Below are positions 1 through 8,303 of a DNA stretch of 58,868 nt, piece by piece. The notes beneath the pieces are model-generated. The model saw nothing but the letters and a program-made list of their open reading frames with translations. It was not told where the DNA came from and did no database searches. The translations under genes and the position numbers were made by a program. Source of the stretch: Rathayibacter rhapontici (lineage in GTDB: Bacteria > Actinomycetota > Actinomycetes > Actinomycetales > Microbacteriaceae). Every line of letters starts with the position of its first letter. The first letter of the stretch is position 1. The stretch is from assembly GCF_001995175.1 (NCBI RefSeq), contig NZ_MUKN01000020.1, forward strand, positions 1 through 58,868, written 5' to 3'.

Positions 1-312
1 GCCGCGACCGGCCGAGGGCCGGTCGCCGAGAGCGGCGCCCGCCTCCATCCCGCGCCGGGCGACGGCCGCCGGGTCGCCGATGTTCCCCGCGAGCGCGCCG
101 TAGTAGGCGACCGCGTCCGGCACCGTCGCCTCGGCCGGCTCCGGAGCGCCCAGGTACGCCTCGACGGTGAGGATCGCGCGCGAGGCGTGCCCCGCGAGCC
201 CGCGGACGTCCCACTCGCCCAGGGCGGGCAGCGTCCACTGGTCGTCGCGGATCCGCTCGAGCAGGCGGACGAAGGCGGCGGCGGAGGTCTCGAACAGCGC
301 GGAGTCGGCCAT
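1..312 (-). CDS. DinB-like / mycothiol-dependent maleylpyruvate isomerase N-terminal domain protein (partial)
   Basis: The 3' end of the gene lies outside the window; 104 N-terminal codons are present. The segment LLERIRDDQWTLPALGEWDV followed by RGLAGHAS matches the first helices of the mycothiol-dependent maleylpyruvate isomerase / DinB-like fold, where the His after the LAGH motif is one of the metal ligands. Family members are small metal-binding four-helix proteins, some of them mycothiol S-transferases, typical of actinobacteria. The start is ATG at 312; an in-frame ATG at 321 is an alternative. It is divergent from the acetyltransferase at 377. Substrate cannot be assigned. Confidence 0.7.
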   Translation of the reverse strand, partial: MADSALFETSAAAFVRLLERIRDDQWTLPALGEWDVRGLAGHASRAILTVEAYLGAPEPAEATVPDAVAYYGALAGNIGDPAAVARRGMEAGAALGDRPSAGRG

Positions 313-376
313 GGACCCCATGCTGGCACGCGCTCTGGACCTCTCACCGGGGCGGTCGGGACCCCAGAATGGCCGG

Positions 377-988
377 ATGACCGACTCCGCCCCCGTTCAG
401 CCGCGCCGCCCCGCACCGGTGCGCCTCGTCGGCCGCACGGTCGTGCTCGAACCGCTCGGCGAGGAGCACGTCGACGGCCTGCGCGCCGCGATCGCGCGCC
501 CCGAGGTCTTCGCCGGCGGCTACGGAGGGGGAGCAGCGGGACTGGATCCCGATCCGGCCGCCTTCCGTGCGTTCGTCCGCCGCTACTACCCGTGGTCGGG
601 ACTGCCCTGCGCCGTCCTCGTCGACGGTCGCGTGGTCGGGGTGACGGCGCTCGCCGACTTCGACGAGGCGCGCGAGGCGGCGCACCTCGGCTGGACCGCC
701 TACGCACCCGAGGTGTGGGGCACCGCGGTGAACCCCGAGACGAAGCGGCTGCTGCTCGGTCTCGCGTTCGACAGCGGCTACTCCCGGGTGAAGCTGCAGG
801 CCGACGCGGCCAACACGCGGTCGCGTGCGGCGATCCTCCGCCTGGGGGCGACCTTCGAGGGGGTGCTGCGGCACGACCAGCGGCGGGCCGACGGATCGTG
901 GCGCGACACGGCCGTGCACTCGATCCTCCGCGAGGAGTGGCCGGCGGTGCGCGACGGCCTCGACCGGCGCCTCGAGGCGCTCCGATAG
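377..988 (+). CDS. GNAT family N-acetyltransferase (RimJ/RimL type)
   Basis: A 203-residue protein with the RimJ/RimL-type GNAT layout. It has an N-terminal strand VRLVGRTVVLEPLGEEH (about residues 15-31), a central beta strand CAVLVDGRVVGVTAL, a helix around NPETKRLLL, and the C-terminal segment VKLQADAANTRSRAAILRLG followed by ATFEG. This is the classic NxxSxxxxxxxGF-like acetyl-CoA-binding end of protein/antibiotic acetyltransferases. The ATG at 377 is preferred because the open frame further upstream reads as low-quality arginine/serine-rich sequence and would overlap the divergent gene. The acceptor substrate is unknown. Confidence 0.85.
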   Translation: MTDSAPVQPRRPAPVRLVGRTVVLEPLGEEHVDGLRAAIARPEVFAGGYGGGAAGLDPDPAAFRAFVRRYYPWSGLPCAVLVDGRVVGVTALADFDEAREAAHLGWTAYAPEVWGTAVNPETKRLLLGLAFDSGYSRVKLQADAANTRSRAAILRLGATFEGVLRHDQRRADGSWRDTAVHSILREEWPAVRDGLDRRLEALR

Positions 989-1050
989 CAACGGCGGACC
1001 CGCTCCCGCAACCGGTGCCCCCTGATGCGGGACAGGAGTAGGAAGAGGGC

Positions 1051-1416
1051 ATGGAACGGATCCACTACGCGGGCAGCTCGGTGCTGACCGGCAGCGCCAT
1101 CGCCCGGTCGCTGGTGCACTACGCCGAGGCGCTCGCGCTGCGAAGGGGGTCCGCGGCGGTCGAGATCCCCGTCCGGCGCCCGGACGGCGGACTCGGCACG
1201 GCGGCCCTGCTCATCGGCCCCGCGAGCCAGCTCCTCAGCGAGCCGGAGGAGAGCGACGCCGAGGAGATCGTGGACGAGGAGCTCGTGGCGCGGATGACGC
1301 GCGAAGCGGGGCGTCTGGGCGTGTCGCACCCGGTCGCCGAGCCGCAGGACTCGGAGAGCGCGCTGCACCTGCCCGACCTGGACTTCACGGGGTTCGACGA
1401 CGACGAGGTGCGCTGA
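1051..1416 (+). CDS. Conserved hypothetical protein, 121 aa
   Basis: A 121-residue soluble acidic protein beginning MERIHYAGSSVLTGSAIARS, with no signal peptide or membrane segment. A GGAAGAGGG-like stretch lies just before the ATG. The C-terminal third is very acidic (EESDAEEIVDEE and FDDDEVR). I do not recognise a family. It sits 120 bases upstream of the DUF7882-like pair on the same strand and may share their transcript. Codon use is like that of the neighbours, so it is probably a real gene. Confidence 0.6.
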   Translation: MERIHYAGSSVLTGSAIARSLVHYAEALALRRGSAAVEIPVRRPDGGLGTAALLIGPASQLLSEPEESDAEEIVDEELVARMTREAGRLGVSHPVAEPQDSESALHLPDLDFTGFDDDEVR

Positions 1417-1536
1417 AGTGGCCGCACGAGGACCTCTCGGTAGGATCGGCACCTGCCGCGACCACCGGAGCGGAAGCGCTGCCCCGGCGTCCCCCGGCCC
1501 CCACCGAGCACCGCGGCCCGAACGGAGAGTGGCCTG

Positions 1537-1866
1537 ATGGGCCGACTGATCTACGACTCCACCCTGGAGGCCGACTTCGACGACCGCCTGCTGGCGCACA
1601 TGCAGATCGTCATCGGATCCAAGCTGTCGCGGAACGAGTCCTTCTACTTCTCGTGGAAGGACTCGCAGGCGGTCGGCGACGGGCGCACCTCGATCTGGCT
1701 CCACCCCGCGATCCCGCTGCGCTTCAAGTACCACGGGGGCCGCGCGCCCTCGATCAACCCCGACTGGATCCGTCAGCTGCTGGCCGATTCGCACACCGCA
1801 CACGGTCTGCGCATCAGCGAGGAGCCGCACGGCAGCAGTCGACCGAGCGAGGAGCCCATCCTGTGA
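1537..1866 (+). CDS. DUF7882-type small protein (often mislabelled ATP-dependent DNA ligase)
   Basis: A 109-residue protein starting MGRLIYDSTLEADFDDRLLA and continuing with HMQIVIGSKLSRNESFYFSW and SIWLHPAIPLRFKYHGG. This pattern (MGxLxY, FDDRxLAHxQ, KLRRxESFxFSW, WLxPxIPLxFxY) is the one I know from small Microbacteriaceae proteins now grouped as DUF7882. It shows no ligase motif. The stop overlaps the GTG start of the next gene as GTGA, so the two are likely translationally coupled. Function unknown. Confidence 0.7.
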   Translation: MGRLIYDSTLEADFDDRLLAHMQIVIGSKLSRNESFYFSWKDSQAVGDGRTSIWLHPAIPLRFKYHGGRAPSINPDWIRQLLADSHTAHGLRISEEPHGSSRPSEEPIL

Positions 1867-2069
1867 AGCGTGTCGAGATCATCTACGGCGGATCGCCCTA
1901 CAGCCTGAGCGACACGAGCGCCGCGGAGGTGCGCGCCGAGGTCGAGCGGGCGCTCGACGGCGAGGCGTCGCGCTGGCTCGTCGTGAACCAGGGCGAGGGC
2001 GAACCGCGGAAGACGGCGATCCTGATCACTCCGGGAGTCGCGTTCTCGGTCGCGGACGTCGCGCTCTGA
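1863..2069 (+). CDS. Small partner protein of the DUF7882-type gene, 68 aa
   Basis: A 68-residue protein read from GTG at 1863, which overlaps the stop of the upstream gene by four bases (GTGA). It begins VKRVEIIYGGSPYSLSDTSA and ends in WLVVNQGEGEPRKTAILITP followed by a short hydrophobic tail. The start is chosen for the overlap; longer upstream reading would run through the neighbour. Related two-gene arrangements occur in Microbacteriaceae, but I know of no function. The compact beta-rich pattern suggests a small soluble domain. Confidence 0.6.
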   Translation: MKRVEIIYGGSPYSLSDTSAAEVRAEVERALDGEASRWLVVNQGEGEPRKTAILITPGVAFSVADVAL

Positions 2070-2080
2070 GCGGTCGCGCC

Positions 2081-2120
2081 TGCTGATCGAGTAGGGCACG
2101 CAGCGGCCGTCTCGAGATCC
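2081..2120. repeat. Half copy of the GTCGAGTAG/TATCGAGA intergenic repeat
   Basis: The sequence TGCTGATCGAGTAGGGCACG followed by CAGCGGCCGTCTCGAGATCC is one arm of the repeat family also seen near 17.3, 26.9 and 48.4 kb. It lies between the convergent small gene ending at 2069 and nnrD. Confidence 0.7.
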
Positions 2121-2141
2121 GCGATGTCTGGAGCGGGTGGC

Positions 2142-2993
2142 TCAGGGGCGCAGCAGGGGCGGGAACTCGGCGGGGATCTCGCTCGCCAGGTAGCCGGCCG
2201 CGCCGATCCGCTCGCTGAGACGGGAGTCGGCCTCGGTGTGCAGGTGCACCGCCCAGGCCGCCGCGCCGGCGCCGTCGAGTCCTCGTGCCCGCAGGCCGGC
2301 GGTCGCTCCGGCGAGCACGTCGCCGCTCCCGGCCGTCGCGAGGCCCGGATGCTCGCCCTCGGCGCGCACGAGCACGCCGTTCGGGCTCGCGACGACGTTG
2401 AACAGGCTCACGACCGCCTCGTAGCGTCGCGCGATCGCGACGGCGGCCGTCTCGACGTCCTCGATCTCCGCACCGAGCAGCCGCTCGGCCTCGGCGGTGT
2501 TCGGAGTCATCAGGAGCCGTCCCGCGAGCGAGCGGGCGACCCGCTTCTGGCCCGGCAGGACGCCGAGCGGGAACGCGTCCAGGTGCACGGCGGGCACGTC
2601 CCGCAGCAGCGGAGCGAGGGCCCGCAGCGTCGCGGCCGTCGCCTTCGGATCGTCCAGGCCGGGGCCCACCAGTGCGACGTCGGCCGAGGCGAGCTCGCCT
2701 TCGAGCGCCTCGAGACCGCGGCCGGTGATCGACCCGGTCCGCGACTCCTGCAGCGGGACGACGCCGCACTCGGGGAGCGCCACCGCGGTCGCGGAGGCGA
2801 CGGACTCGGCGACGCAGAGCGTGATGCGGCCCGCGCCGACCCGCAGCGCCGAGATCCCCGCGAGCAGGGCGGCACCGGGGGTCTTCCGGGCCCCGCCCAC
2901 GACGACCACGTCGCCGCGCGCGTGCTTGGATCCTCCGGGCTCGGGCAGCGGCCAGCGCCCCTCGAGCAGTGCGCGGTCGATGACCTCACTCAT
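2142..2993 (-). CDS. nnrD: ADP-dependent NAD(P)H-hydrate dehydratase
   Basis: A 283-residue protein of the YjeF C-terminal (ribokinase-like) family, which repairs hydrated NADH/NADPH using ADP. Visible motifs are GARKTPGAALLAG (residues 34-46), VGPGLDD (109-115), LMTPNTAEAERLLG (161-174) and the anion-hole/catalytic GSGDVLAG (222-229, Asp225). The N-terminal epimerase (YjeF_N) domain found fused in many bacteria is absent, so this is the stand-alone dehydratase. Its start overlaps the end of the histidine phosphatase gene by eight bases, indicating one operon. Confidence 0.93.
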   Translation of the reverse strand: MSEVIDRALLEGRWPLPEPGGSKHARGDVVVVGGARKTPGAALLAGISALRVGAGRITLCVAESVASATAVALPECGVVPLQESRTGSITGRGLEALEGELASADVALVGPGLDDPKATAATLRALAPLLRDVPAVHLDAFPLGVLPGQKRVARSLAGRLLMTPNTAEAERLLGAEIEDVETAAVAIARRYEAVVSLFNVVASPNGVLVRAEGEHPGLATAGSGDVLAGATAGLRARGLDGAGAAAWAVHLHTEADSRLSERIGAAGYLASEIPAEFPPLLRP

Positions 2994-3738
2994 GCGGGTC
3001 TCCCTCTCCTTCGTCGCGATCGTCGTGCCGGGTGACCGGCGCGCCGGTCCGCTCCAGGTGCTCGGTGCTCGAGAAGCGCTCGACGCTCCAGCCGTCGTCG
3101 CCGCGGATCAGGCGCGTCACGGACGCGTTGGCCACGGGGGTGGAGGCTCCGATGTCGAGGAGCTCGCGCTCGGACAGGCCCTCGCAGACGTAGCGGGTGA
3201 TCAGCACGACGGCGTCGTGGCAGAAGAGCACGGCGGGCCCGGTCGGCGCGACGGCGTCGAGGTGGTCGAGGAACGAGCGCATCCGGAGCGCGAGGTCGGT
3301 CCAGGACTCGCCGCCCGGCGGCCGGTAGTAGAACTTGCCGTGCCACTCCCTCCGCGCCGCCTCGTCGGGGTGGCGGGCACGGAACCCGGAGGTGGTCAGC
3401 CGGTCGGCGATGCCGAGGTCGCGGTCGCGGAGGCGCTCGTCGATCCGGAGCGGCAGGTCGAGGCCGGCCTCGGCGAGGGCGAGGTGCGCGGTCGACGAGG
3501 CGCGGACGAAGGGCGAGCTCCAGGCCGAGACCGGGGCCGCCTCGCCGCCGAGCCAGCGTCCGAGCGCCTCGGCCTGCTCCCGCCCGGCCCCGGACAGCTC
3601 GACGTCGGCGTCGCGCCGGTCGACCGCGATCTCGAGCGCCCCCTCGGCCTCGGCCGCGCTGGCCGCGACGTTGGCGACGCTCTCGCCGTGGCGCACCAGG
3701 AGGAGCTCGGTCGGTCCGGTCGTGCGCGGGGGAGCCAT
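2986..3738 (-). CDS. Histidine phosphatase family protein (phosphoglycerate mutase-like)
   Basis: A 250-residue protein with the branch-1 histidine phosphatase signature LLLVRHGES (Arg16-His17-Gly18; His17 is the phospho-acceptor). It also has the second arginine in SSPFVRA (Arg79), an acidic residue after IDERLRDRD (about 101-107), and the distal histidine in LFCHDAVVL (His174). PGGES at 141-145 is typical of the family. It lies directly upstream of nnrD with an eight-base overlap. The substrate (phosphosugar, phospholipid or nucleotide) cannot be told from sequence. Confidence 0.88.
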   Translation of the reverse strand: MAPPRTTGPTELLLVRHGESVANVAASAAEAEGALEIAVDRRDADVELSGAGREQAEALGRWLGGEAAPVSAWSSPFVRASSTAHLALAEAGLDLPLRIDERLRDRDLGIADRLTTSGFRARHPDEAARREWHGKFYYRPPGGESWTDLALRMRSFLDHLDAVAPTGPAVLFCHDAVVLITRYVCEGLSERELLDIGASTPVANASVTRLIRGDDGWSVERFSSTEHLERTGAPVTRHDDRDEGEGDPHE

Positions 3739-3863
3739 GGAACCAGCATCCGCTCGGCGCCCCCGGACGGGTAGGGGTTTGCGACCGGGGAGGAGCGCGC
3801 GCTACGGGCTCTCGACTCCTCCCGGCGCACGGACGAGACTGGGAGGACGACCTGAGGAGACCC

Positions 3864-4151
3864 ATGATCCCGACGCTGTCCTCGCGCGCCATGCTCGTCA
3901 TCGGCCTCGTCGCCGTGGTGCTGCGCATCCTCCTGATCGACATCGCGCCGTTCGTCTGGGGGCCCTACCAGGGGTCGTCGCCGACGCTGGCGCTCCTGCT
4001 CCAGGTGCTCTCGATCACCGCCGGAGTCGCGTCGGGCGTCGGCTACGCGTTCCTCGCGGGCGCCTTCGTCGTGCGGCACCTGGAGGTGCGCGAGGAGGCG
4101 GAGCGGCGCCGCTCCGTCCACTTCGTCGGGCGGTCGGCGGCGAAGGAGTAG
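3864..4151 (+). CDS. Small two-helix membrane protein, hypothetical
   Basis: A 95-residue protein with two clear hydrophobic segments (about residues 8-29, AMLVIGLVAVVLRILLIDIA, and 41-70, LALLLQVLSITAGVASGVGY onward). A short charged tail follows (REEAERRRS), which suggests N-out/C-in or hairpin insertion in the cytoplasmic membrane. GAGGAGACCC precedes the ATG. It converges on the hydrolase gene ending at 4164. I recognise no family. Confidence 0.65.
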   Translation: MIPTLSSRAMLVIGLVAVVLRILLIDIAPFVWGPYQGSSPTLALLLQVLSITAGVASGVGYAFLAGAFVVRHLEVREEAERRRSVHFVGRSAAKE

Positions 4152-4163
4152 GCGCTCAGGCGC

Positions 4164-4846
4164 TCAGGCGCTCTCCTCGGCCGACACCGCGGTGATCACG
4201 GCCGCGAGCGTCTCGGGGTTCCCGAGGATCCGGAAGTGGCCGCCGGTCTCGATCCGCACGTTCACCGCGCCCTCGAGCATGCTGCCCTCCGGGATGTGCG
4301 GGTCGAAGACGCCGAAGACCGAGGTGATGCGCGCGTTCGCGCCCGCCCGGCTCGCGAGCAGCAGCGTCGTGGCGTCGCGCGGCGAGAACGAGCGGAGGCT
4401 CTTCAGCACGAGGTAGGGGGCGTAGCGCGAGCCGCCGAACGGGGTCGAGACCGCGACCATCCGGTCGACCCGGCCGTCGGGGTCGAGCTCGGTCATGACG
4501 TACTTGCCGATCAGCCCGCCCTTGCTGTGCGCGACGATCACCACGTCGCGCAGGTCGTGGCGCTCCAGGTAGGCGGCGACGTCCTCCGCCGTGCGGGCGA
4601 CCGGGCGCCCGTTGCGGCCGAGGTCGTCGAGCACGTGCAGAGGGTGCCCGCGGCGGTGCAGCGGGTCGATGATCGGGCGCAGGAAGGACCAGGTCTCCCA
4701 GATGCCGGGCAGGACGAGCACGGGGCGGCGGTCGCCGTCGAGGTAGTCGTCGGGCGCGCGGCGCGAGACGAAGCCGCGCACCTGCCAGCGACGGCGTAGG
4801 CGTAGTCCTGGATCCACCAGAGGCCGTCGCGCAGGATCCGGTTCAC
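4164..4846 (-). pseudogene. Alpha/beta hydrolase (esterase/lipase-like), one apparent frameshift
   Basis: The body reads as an alpha/beta hydrolase: PVLVLPGIWETWSFLRPIID near the N-terminus, the nucleophile elbow AHSKGG, then STPFGGS and a C-terminal GGHFRILG that supplies the catalytic His. This frame opens only at GTG 4817. A better start is GTG 4846, which overlaps the stop of the upstream hydrolase as GTGA and encodes VNRILRDGLWWIQDYAYA, but it is one base out of phase. Adding one base near 4786-4800 joins the two parts into about 227 residues. Either the sequence has an error or the gene is broken. Confidence 0.7.
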
Positions 4847-5658
4847 CGGACGACCTCGATGACGCCGGTGTCGGCGGTCGTCCCGCCGCGGGTCGCGGTG
4901 GGCGTCTCGATGGAGGTGGCGAAGCGCCCCAGTTCGCGGGCCAGCTCCTCGGGCTCGGTGCGCGGGACCACGTGGCGGGAGCGACCGAGCTCGATCACCC
5001 GGGCGTCCGAGCACGCGGCGGCGAGACGCGCGCACCAGTCGCGCGTGCCGATCGGGTCGTCGTGGCCGCGGACGATCAGCACCGGCTGCGCGAGCACGGC
5101 CGCCCGTTCGACGATCGGGTGGTGCAGCATCTCAGGGAGCTGCCGGAGGTACCAGCCGATGCCTCCGCGCAGGTAGTCGCCGAGGACGAGCGCGTCGACT
5201 CCGATCGGCTCGCCGAGGCAGTCGCGGGCGAGCGCGAGGCCCTGCCGGACGGCTCCGGGGCGGGCGGGATCGACGACGGGCCCGATCAGGACGACGCCCT
5301 CGACGACCTCGGGGACGAGCGCGGCCAGCTCGACCGCGACCTGCGTGCCCATCGAGTGGCCGACGGCGACAGCGCGGGTGACGCCGCGATCCTCCAGCAC
5401 CCGCGCCACGAAGCGGGCGTGATCGGCGATGCCGACGCGTCGCTTCGGCGGACGGTTGGCGCCGAAGCCCGCGAGGTCGACGGCGACGACGCGCCCGTAC
5501 CGCCGCAGCGGGGCGACCAGGCGCGAGAACGTGCGGTGCGACATCCCGATGCCGTGCAGGAGCACGAAGGTGCGGGGCGCGTCGAGCGGGCCGAGCGCGT
5601 AGGAGCGCAGCTGCACGCCGTCGACCTCGTGGTGGACGGCGGAGACTCGACGGGGCAT
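4843..5658 (-). CDS. Alpha/beta fold hydrolase
   Basis: A 271-residue hydrolase with the full canonical set. The oxyanion-hole strand is VLLHGIGMSHRTF (33-45); the nucleophile is Ser102 in GHSMG; the acid is in HDDP (Asp200/201); and the base is His229 in SRHVV. The segment between (about 130-185) is the lid. No signal peptide is present, so it is cytoplasmic. Its stop codon overlaps the start of the next hydrolase by four bases, indicating a two-hydrolase operon. Substrate unknown. Confidence 0.87.
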   Translation of the reverse strand: MPRRVSAVHHEVDGVQLRSYALGPLDAPRTFVLLHGIGMSHRTFSRLVAPLRRYGRVVAVDLAGFGANRPPKRRVGIADHARFVARVLEDRGVTRAVAVGHSMGTQVAVELAALVPEVVEGVVLIGPVVDPARPGAVRQGLALARDCLGEPIGVDALVLGDYLRGGIGWYLRQLPEMLHHPIVERAAVLAQPVLIVRGHDDPIGTRDWCARLAAACSDARVIELGRSRHVVPRTEPEELARELGRFATSIETPTATRGGTTADTGVIEVVR

Positions 5659-5721
5659 GCCTCCAAGGCTAGGCAGCCGCCGGATGCCGCGCGCGGGGAT
5701 GCGCGGGGGCGGTGGCCTGGG

Positions 5722-6297
5722 CTAAGGGGCGTCGCTGCCCGGCTCGGAGGCGAGCGCCTGGGCCGAGGCCGTCGCGCCGGCGGCGCAGGAGGGAGCGGGC
5801 TGCTCGGAGTACTCTCCCGTCGCGCACGCGGCGGCGTCGATCCGGGCCTCGCGGGACGTCACCTGCAGATCCGGACCCGCGACCTCGATCGTCGCTCCGC
5901 CGATCGCGTCGAGCAGCCACGTCTGCCGGGTCTCGGCCTCGCCGATGCAGCCGGCGTACGTCATCGCGGGGTCGGGGAGCGCCGACCAGGAGTCGGCGCC
6001 CGCGTCCACGAGTGCGAAATCGAGGAAGTTGCACGCCCCGCTCACGTGGAGACGCGTCTCCGAGTCGCGCGTCACGAGCGCGAGAGTGAGGGAGCGGGTC
6101 CAGTCGAGCTGCTCCTGCCCCTCCGACGCTCCGGTCACGCCGTAGGTCCCGAGCGCGTCCGCTCCGGTCGTGGACGCCGGCGACGGGTCCGTCGGGGCGC
6201 CGCCGTCGGCAGGAGGGGACTGCGAGCATCCGGACGCGGCGATCAGCACCGCCGCGGCCAGCGCGGCCAGAGTGCCGCGGAGGAGGGTCTGCCGCAT
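5722..6297 (-). CDS. Putative lipoprotein, hypothetical
   Basis: A 191-residue protein with a lipoprotein signal: MRQTLLRGTLAALAAAVLIA then ASGC, with the lipidated cysteine at about position 24. A Ser/Pro/Thr-rich spacer (QSPPADGGAPTDPSPASTTG) follows. The mature part contains three cysteines (SGACNF, YAGCIG, AACATG) that could form disulfides outside the cell. I recognise no family. It is preceded by GGAGACGAC and followed by the alpha/beta hydrolase operon on the same strand after about 60 bases. Confidence 0.75.
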   Translation of the reverse strand: MRQTLLRGTLAALAAAVLIAASGCSQSPPADGGAPTDPSPASTTGADALGTYGVTGASEGQEQLDWTRSLTLALVTRDSETRLHVSGACNFLDFALVDAGADSWSALPDPAMTYAGCIGEAETRQTWLLDAIGGATIEVAGPDLQVTSREARIDAAACATGEYSEQPAPSCAAGATASAQALASEPGSDAP

Positions 6298-6465
6298 GTC
6301 GTCTCCTGTTTCTCCGCCGGGGTGGCCGGTGCCCGCGTCGTCGGGCGGATCTCGCTTCGTCCGCGCCGAGTCGACGGGGAGGCTCTGAAGACGACTGTAG
6401 GAGGTGGACCGGCTCGGCGGCCTCGATCCGCACCATCGCTGCCGGCGTGCAGGAGCAGGCGCCGG

Positions 6466-7905
6466 TCAGTACAGTGCGGCGAAGAGCTCGCTGCGGGTGG
6501 TGACGCCGAGTTTGCGGTAGACGCTGCGGAGCTGGGTCTTCACGGTGTTCGGGCTGACGTGCAGCGCGGAGGCGATGTCGGCGGTCGATCCGCCGAGGGC
6601 GGCGCGCTGGGCGACCTCCTGCTCCCGGGCGGTCAGCAGCGGGGGAGCGAGGGCCGGGGTGGGCTCGAGCGCGCCCGCGGGGGCGACACGCGGCTCCCGC
6701 CGGGCGAGCAGGCCCGAGACCGTGGCGCGGTCGTGCTCGGGGAGCACGGTGAGGAGCCAGTAGAGCCCGTGCTCGGACGCGAGTGCTGCGATGCGCTCGA
6801 GGTCGTCCGGGGAGCGGTCCGGCCCGACGACGAGCACCAGGAGCTCGGCGCGGGGAGCGAGCCGGATCGCGCGGAGCGGAGCGAGGAGGTGACGGGCGTC
6901 GGCCGCGCGTCCTTCCCGGGTGAGGACGAACGCGCGGAGGGCCGCGGTGAAGTGGTCGAGGATCGTGCTGATCGACGTCCCGGAGCCCAGGGCGTCGATC
7001 GCACGACCGGGCCGAGCAGCGGCCGCGTGCAGGAGGTAGCGCGTGATCCGCACGGATCCGGCATCGATCTCGGAGAGCGTCGACAGCGGCCTCGCTCTCA
7101 GCTGGGTATCCAGCTCGGCTCTGAGGACGCGCGGTCGCTGCTCCCATTCGACGATCGCGCGGACGTGGAAGTAGTGCGCCCAGCGGTGCCTGATGGTGGT
7201 CGGATCGATGCCGTCGACGAGGCGGCGGGCTCCCTCGCGATCGAGGACGTCGAAGCGCAGGAGCGCCTCGGCGAGTGCCGCCGAGGCGCCGCCGCCAAGA
7301 GGCTGCTCCGCCCCGCCGCAGAACTCGTCGAGGGAGCGCTGCGCTCGGGCCCGCTCCCCGTGGAGGGCGGCGAGGAGGGCGGCGGCCCCGCCTGCCAGCG
7401 ACCGCATCCGGCCGGCCGACGGTGCGCACTCCGTCGCACGGGCAGCGGCTTCGTAGAGATCGATCGCGTCGCTCGTGGCGCCGACGTCTTCGAGAGCGCG
7501 AGCCCACTGGAAGAGCCGCTCGGACCGCCCGCCGGCCGTCGTCGCCTCGCCCTGCGGAGTCGCGTCCGCCAGGGTCCGGCACTGCGCGACGAGCGGGAGA
7601 GCCTCCGCTGCACGGCCTGCTCGTCTCAGTTCGACGATCCGGGAGGTGAGGGCAGGGATCCCGCACGGATCCTCGTCGGCGTCCGGTGCGGCGCTCGAGC
7701 GGCTGCGGACGAAGTCCCGGGCCCGGATCCACCGCGGACGCTCGTCCAGGACGCTCTCGGGGATCCGATCGAGGATCGCCAGAAGCTCGGCCCGGCGGAC
7801 GTGGACGAGACGCGGCCAGTGCTCCTCGAGGAGCTCGACGGTGCGATCCCACTCCTCCGACTCGGCGGCGCTGCGGAGGGCGGCGAGGTGTCGGCTCTCG
7901 GGCAC
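6466..7905 (-). CDS. LuxR-type helix-turn-helix transcriptional regulator
   Basis: The last 60 residues are a clear GerE/LuxR DNA-binding domain: LLTAREQEVAQRAALGGSTA then DIASALHVSPNTVKTQLRSV and YRKLGV. The rest (about 400 residues) is helical and alanine/arginine rich with TPR-like spacing, resembling the C-terminal part of MalT/LAL regulators but with no P-loop. I take GTG 7905 as start because CCGGAG sits nine bases upstream. The frame stays open to 8139, but that extension looks non-coding. With this start the protein is 479 residues. Target genes unknown. Confidence 0.75.
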   Translation of the reverse strand: MPESRHLAALRSAAESEEWDRTVELLEEHWPRLVHVRRAELLAILDRIPESVLDERPRWIRARDFVRSRSSAAPDADEDPCGIPALTSRIVELRRAGRAAEALPLVAQCRTLADATPQGEATTAGGRSERLFQWARALEDVGATSDAIDLYEAAARATECAPSAGRMRSLAGGAAALLAALHGERARAQRSLDEFCGGAEQPLGGGASAALAEALLRFDVLDREGARRLVDGIDPTTIRHRWAHYFHVRAIVEWEQRPRVLRAELDTQLRARPLSTLSEIDAGSVRITRYLLHAAAARPGRAIDALGSGTSISTILDHFTAALRAFVLTREGRAADARHLLAPLRAIRLAPRAELLVLVVGPDRSPDDLERIAALASEHGLYWLLTVLPEHDRATVSGLLARREPRVAPAGALEPTPALAPPLLTAREQEVAQRAALGGSTADIASALHVSPNTVKTQLRSVYRKLGVTTRSELFAALY

Positions 7906-8303
7906 GAAGCGGTTCTCCGGAGGACGGGGTGCGGACTTTCCAGGACGTCGTCGCCGTTCGTCCTGCACGCTCGAGCGACGACGAGAAGCTGCTTGCGCGA
8001 AGTCTAGTGGCGCCGCGGGAACGACCAGCGGATGATGGACGCGCTTCCGGTTCCGCCCCGCGCGCGATCGAAGTCCACTGCTCGAGTAGAAGCGATCATG
8101 TCCTTCTCGCGGGACTGCTGGTGGGAGCAGAAGGAACACGGGAAGAGTGATCGCGCGACGCGAGTCGGTCGGCCGAGATCGCTCGTTCGAGAACGACGTC
8201 TCCGTCGTCCGCGCCTCGCAGGCGGTCGCCCGGGTTCAGAGGGACGCGGGTCCGTCGCTCCGATCGAGCGGCCCCCGGTTCTCCGCTCGGGTCGTACTCG
8301 GCC
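7906..8303. other. Intergenic region, no gene recognised
   Basis: About 400 bases lie between two minus-strand genes. Open frames here have Arg/Ser-rich, non-protein-like translations. The LuxR gene could extend to 8139 in frame. I see no convincing promoter, terminator or repeat. Confidence 0.4.

Noticed and set aside
1537..1866. ATP-dependent DNA ligase
   Set aside because: Only 109 residues with no KxDG nucleotidyltransferase motif; the label is a known misannotation of this family.
4152..4175. Triple GGCGCTCA repeat at the convergent gene ends
   Set aside because: Too short and simple to claim a function; part of it encodes the hydrolase C-terminus.
4972..8007. 1011-codon plus-strand frame across several minus-strand genes
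   Set aside because: It crosses the ends of hydrolase, lipoprotein and LuxR genes on the other strand, and has no protein-like features.
7906..8139. N-terminal extension of the LuxR-type regulator
   Set aside because: The extra 78 residues are Arg/Ser/Pro rich and lack a ribosome-binding site; GTG 7905 has one.
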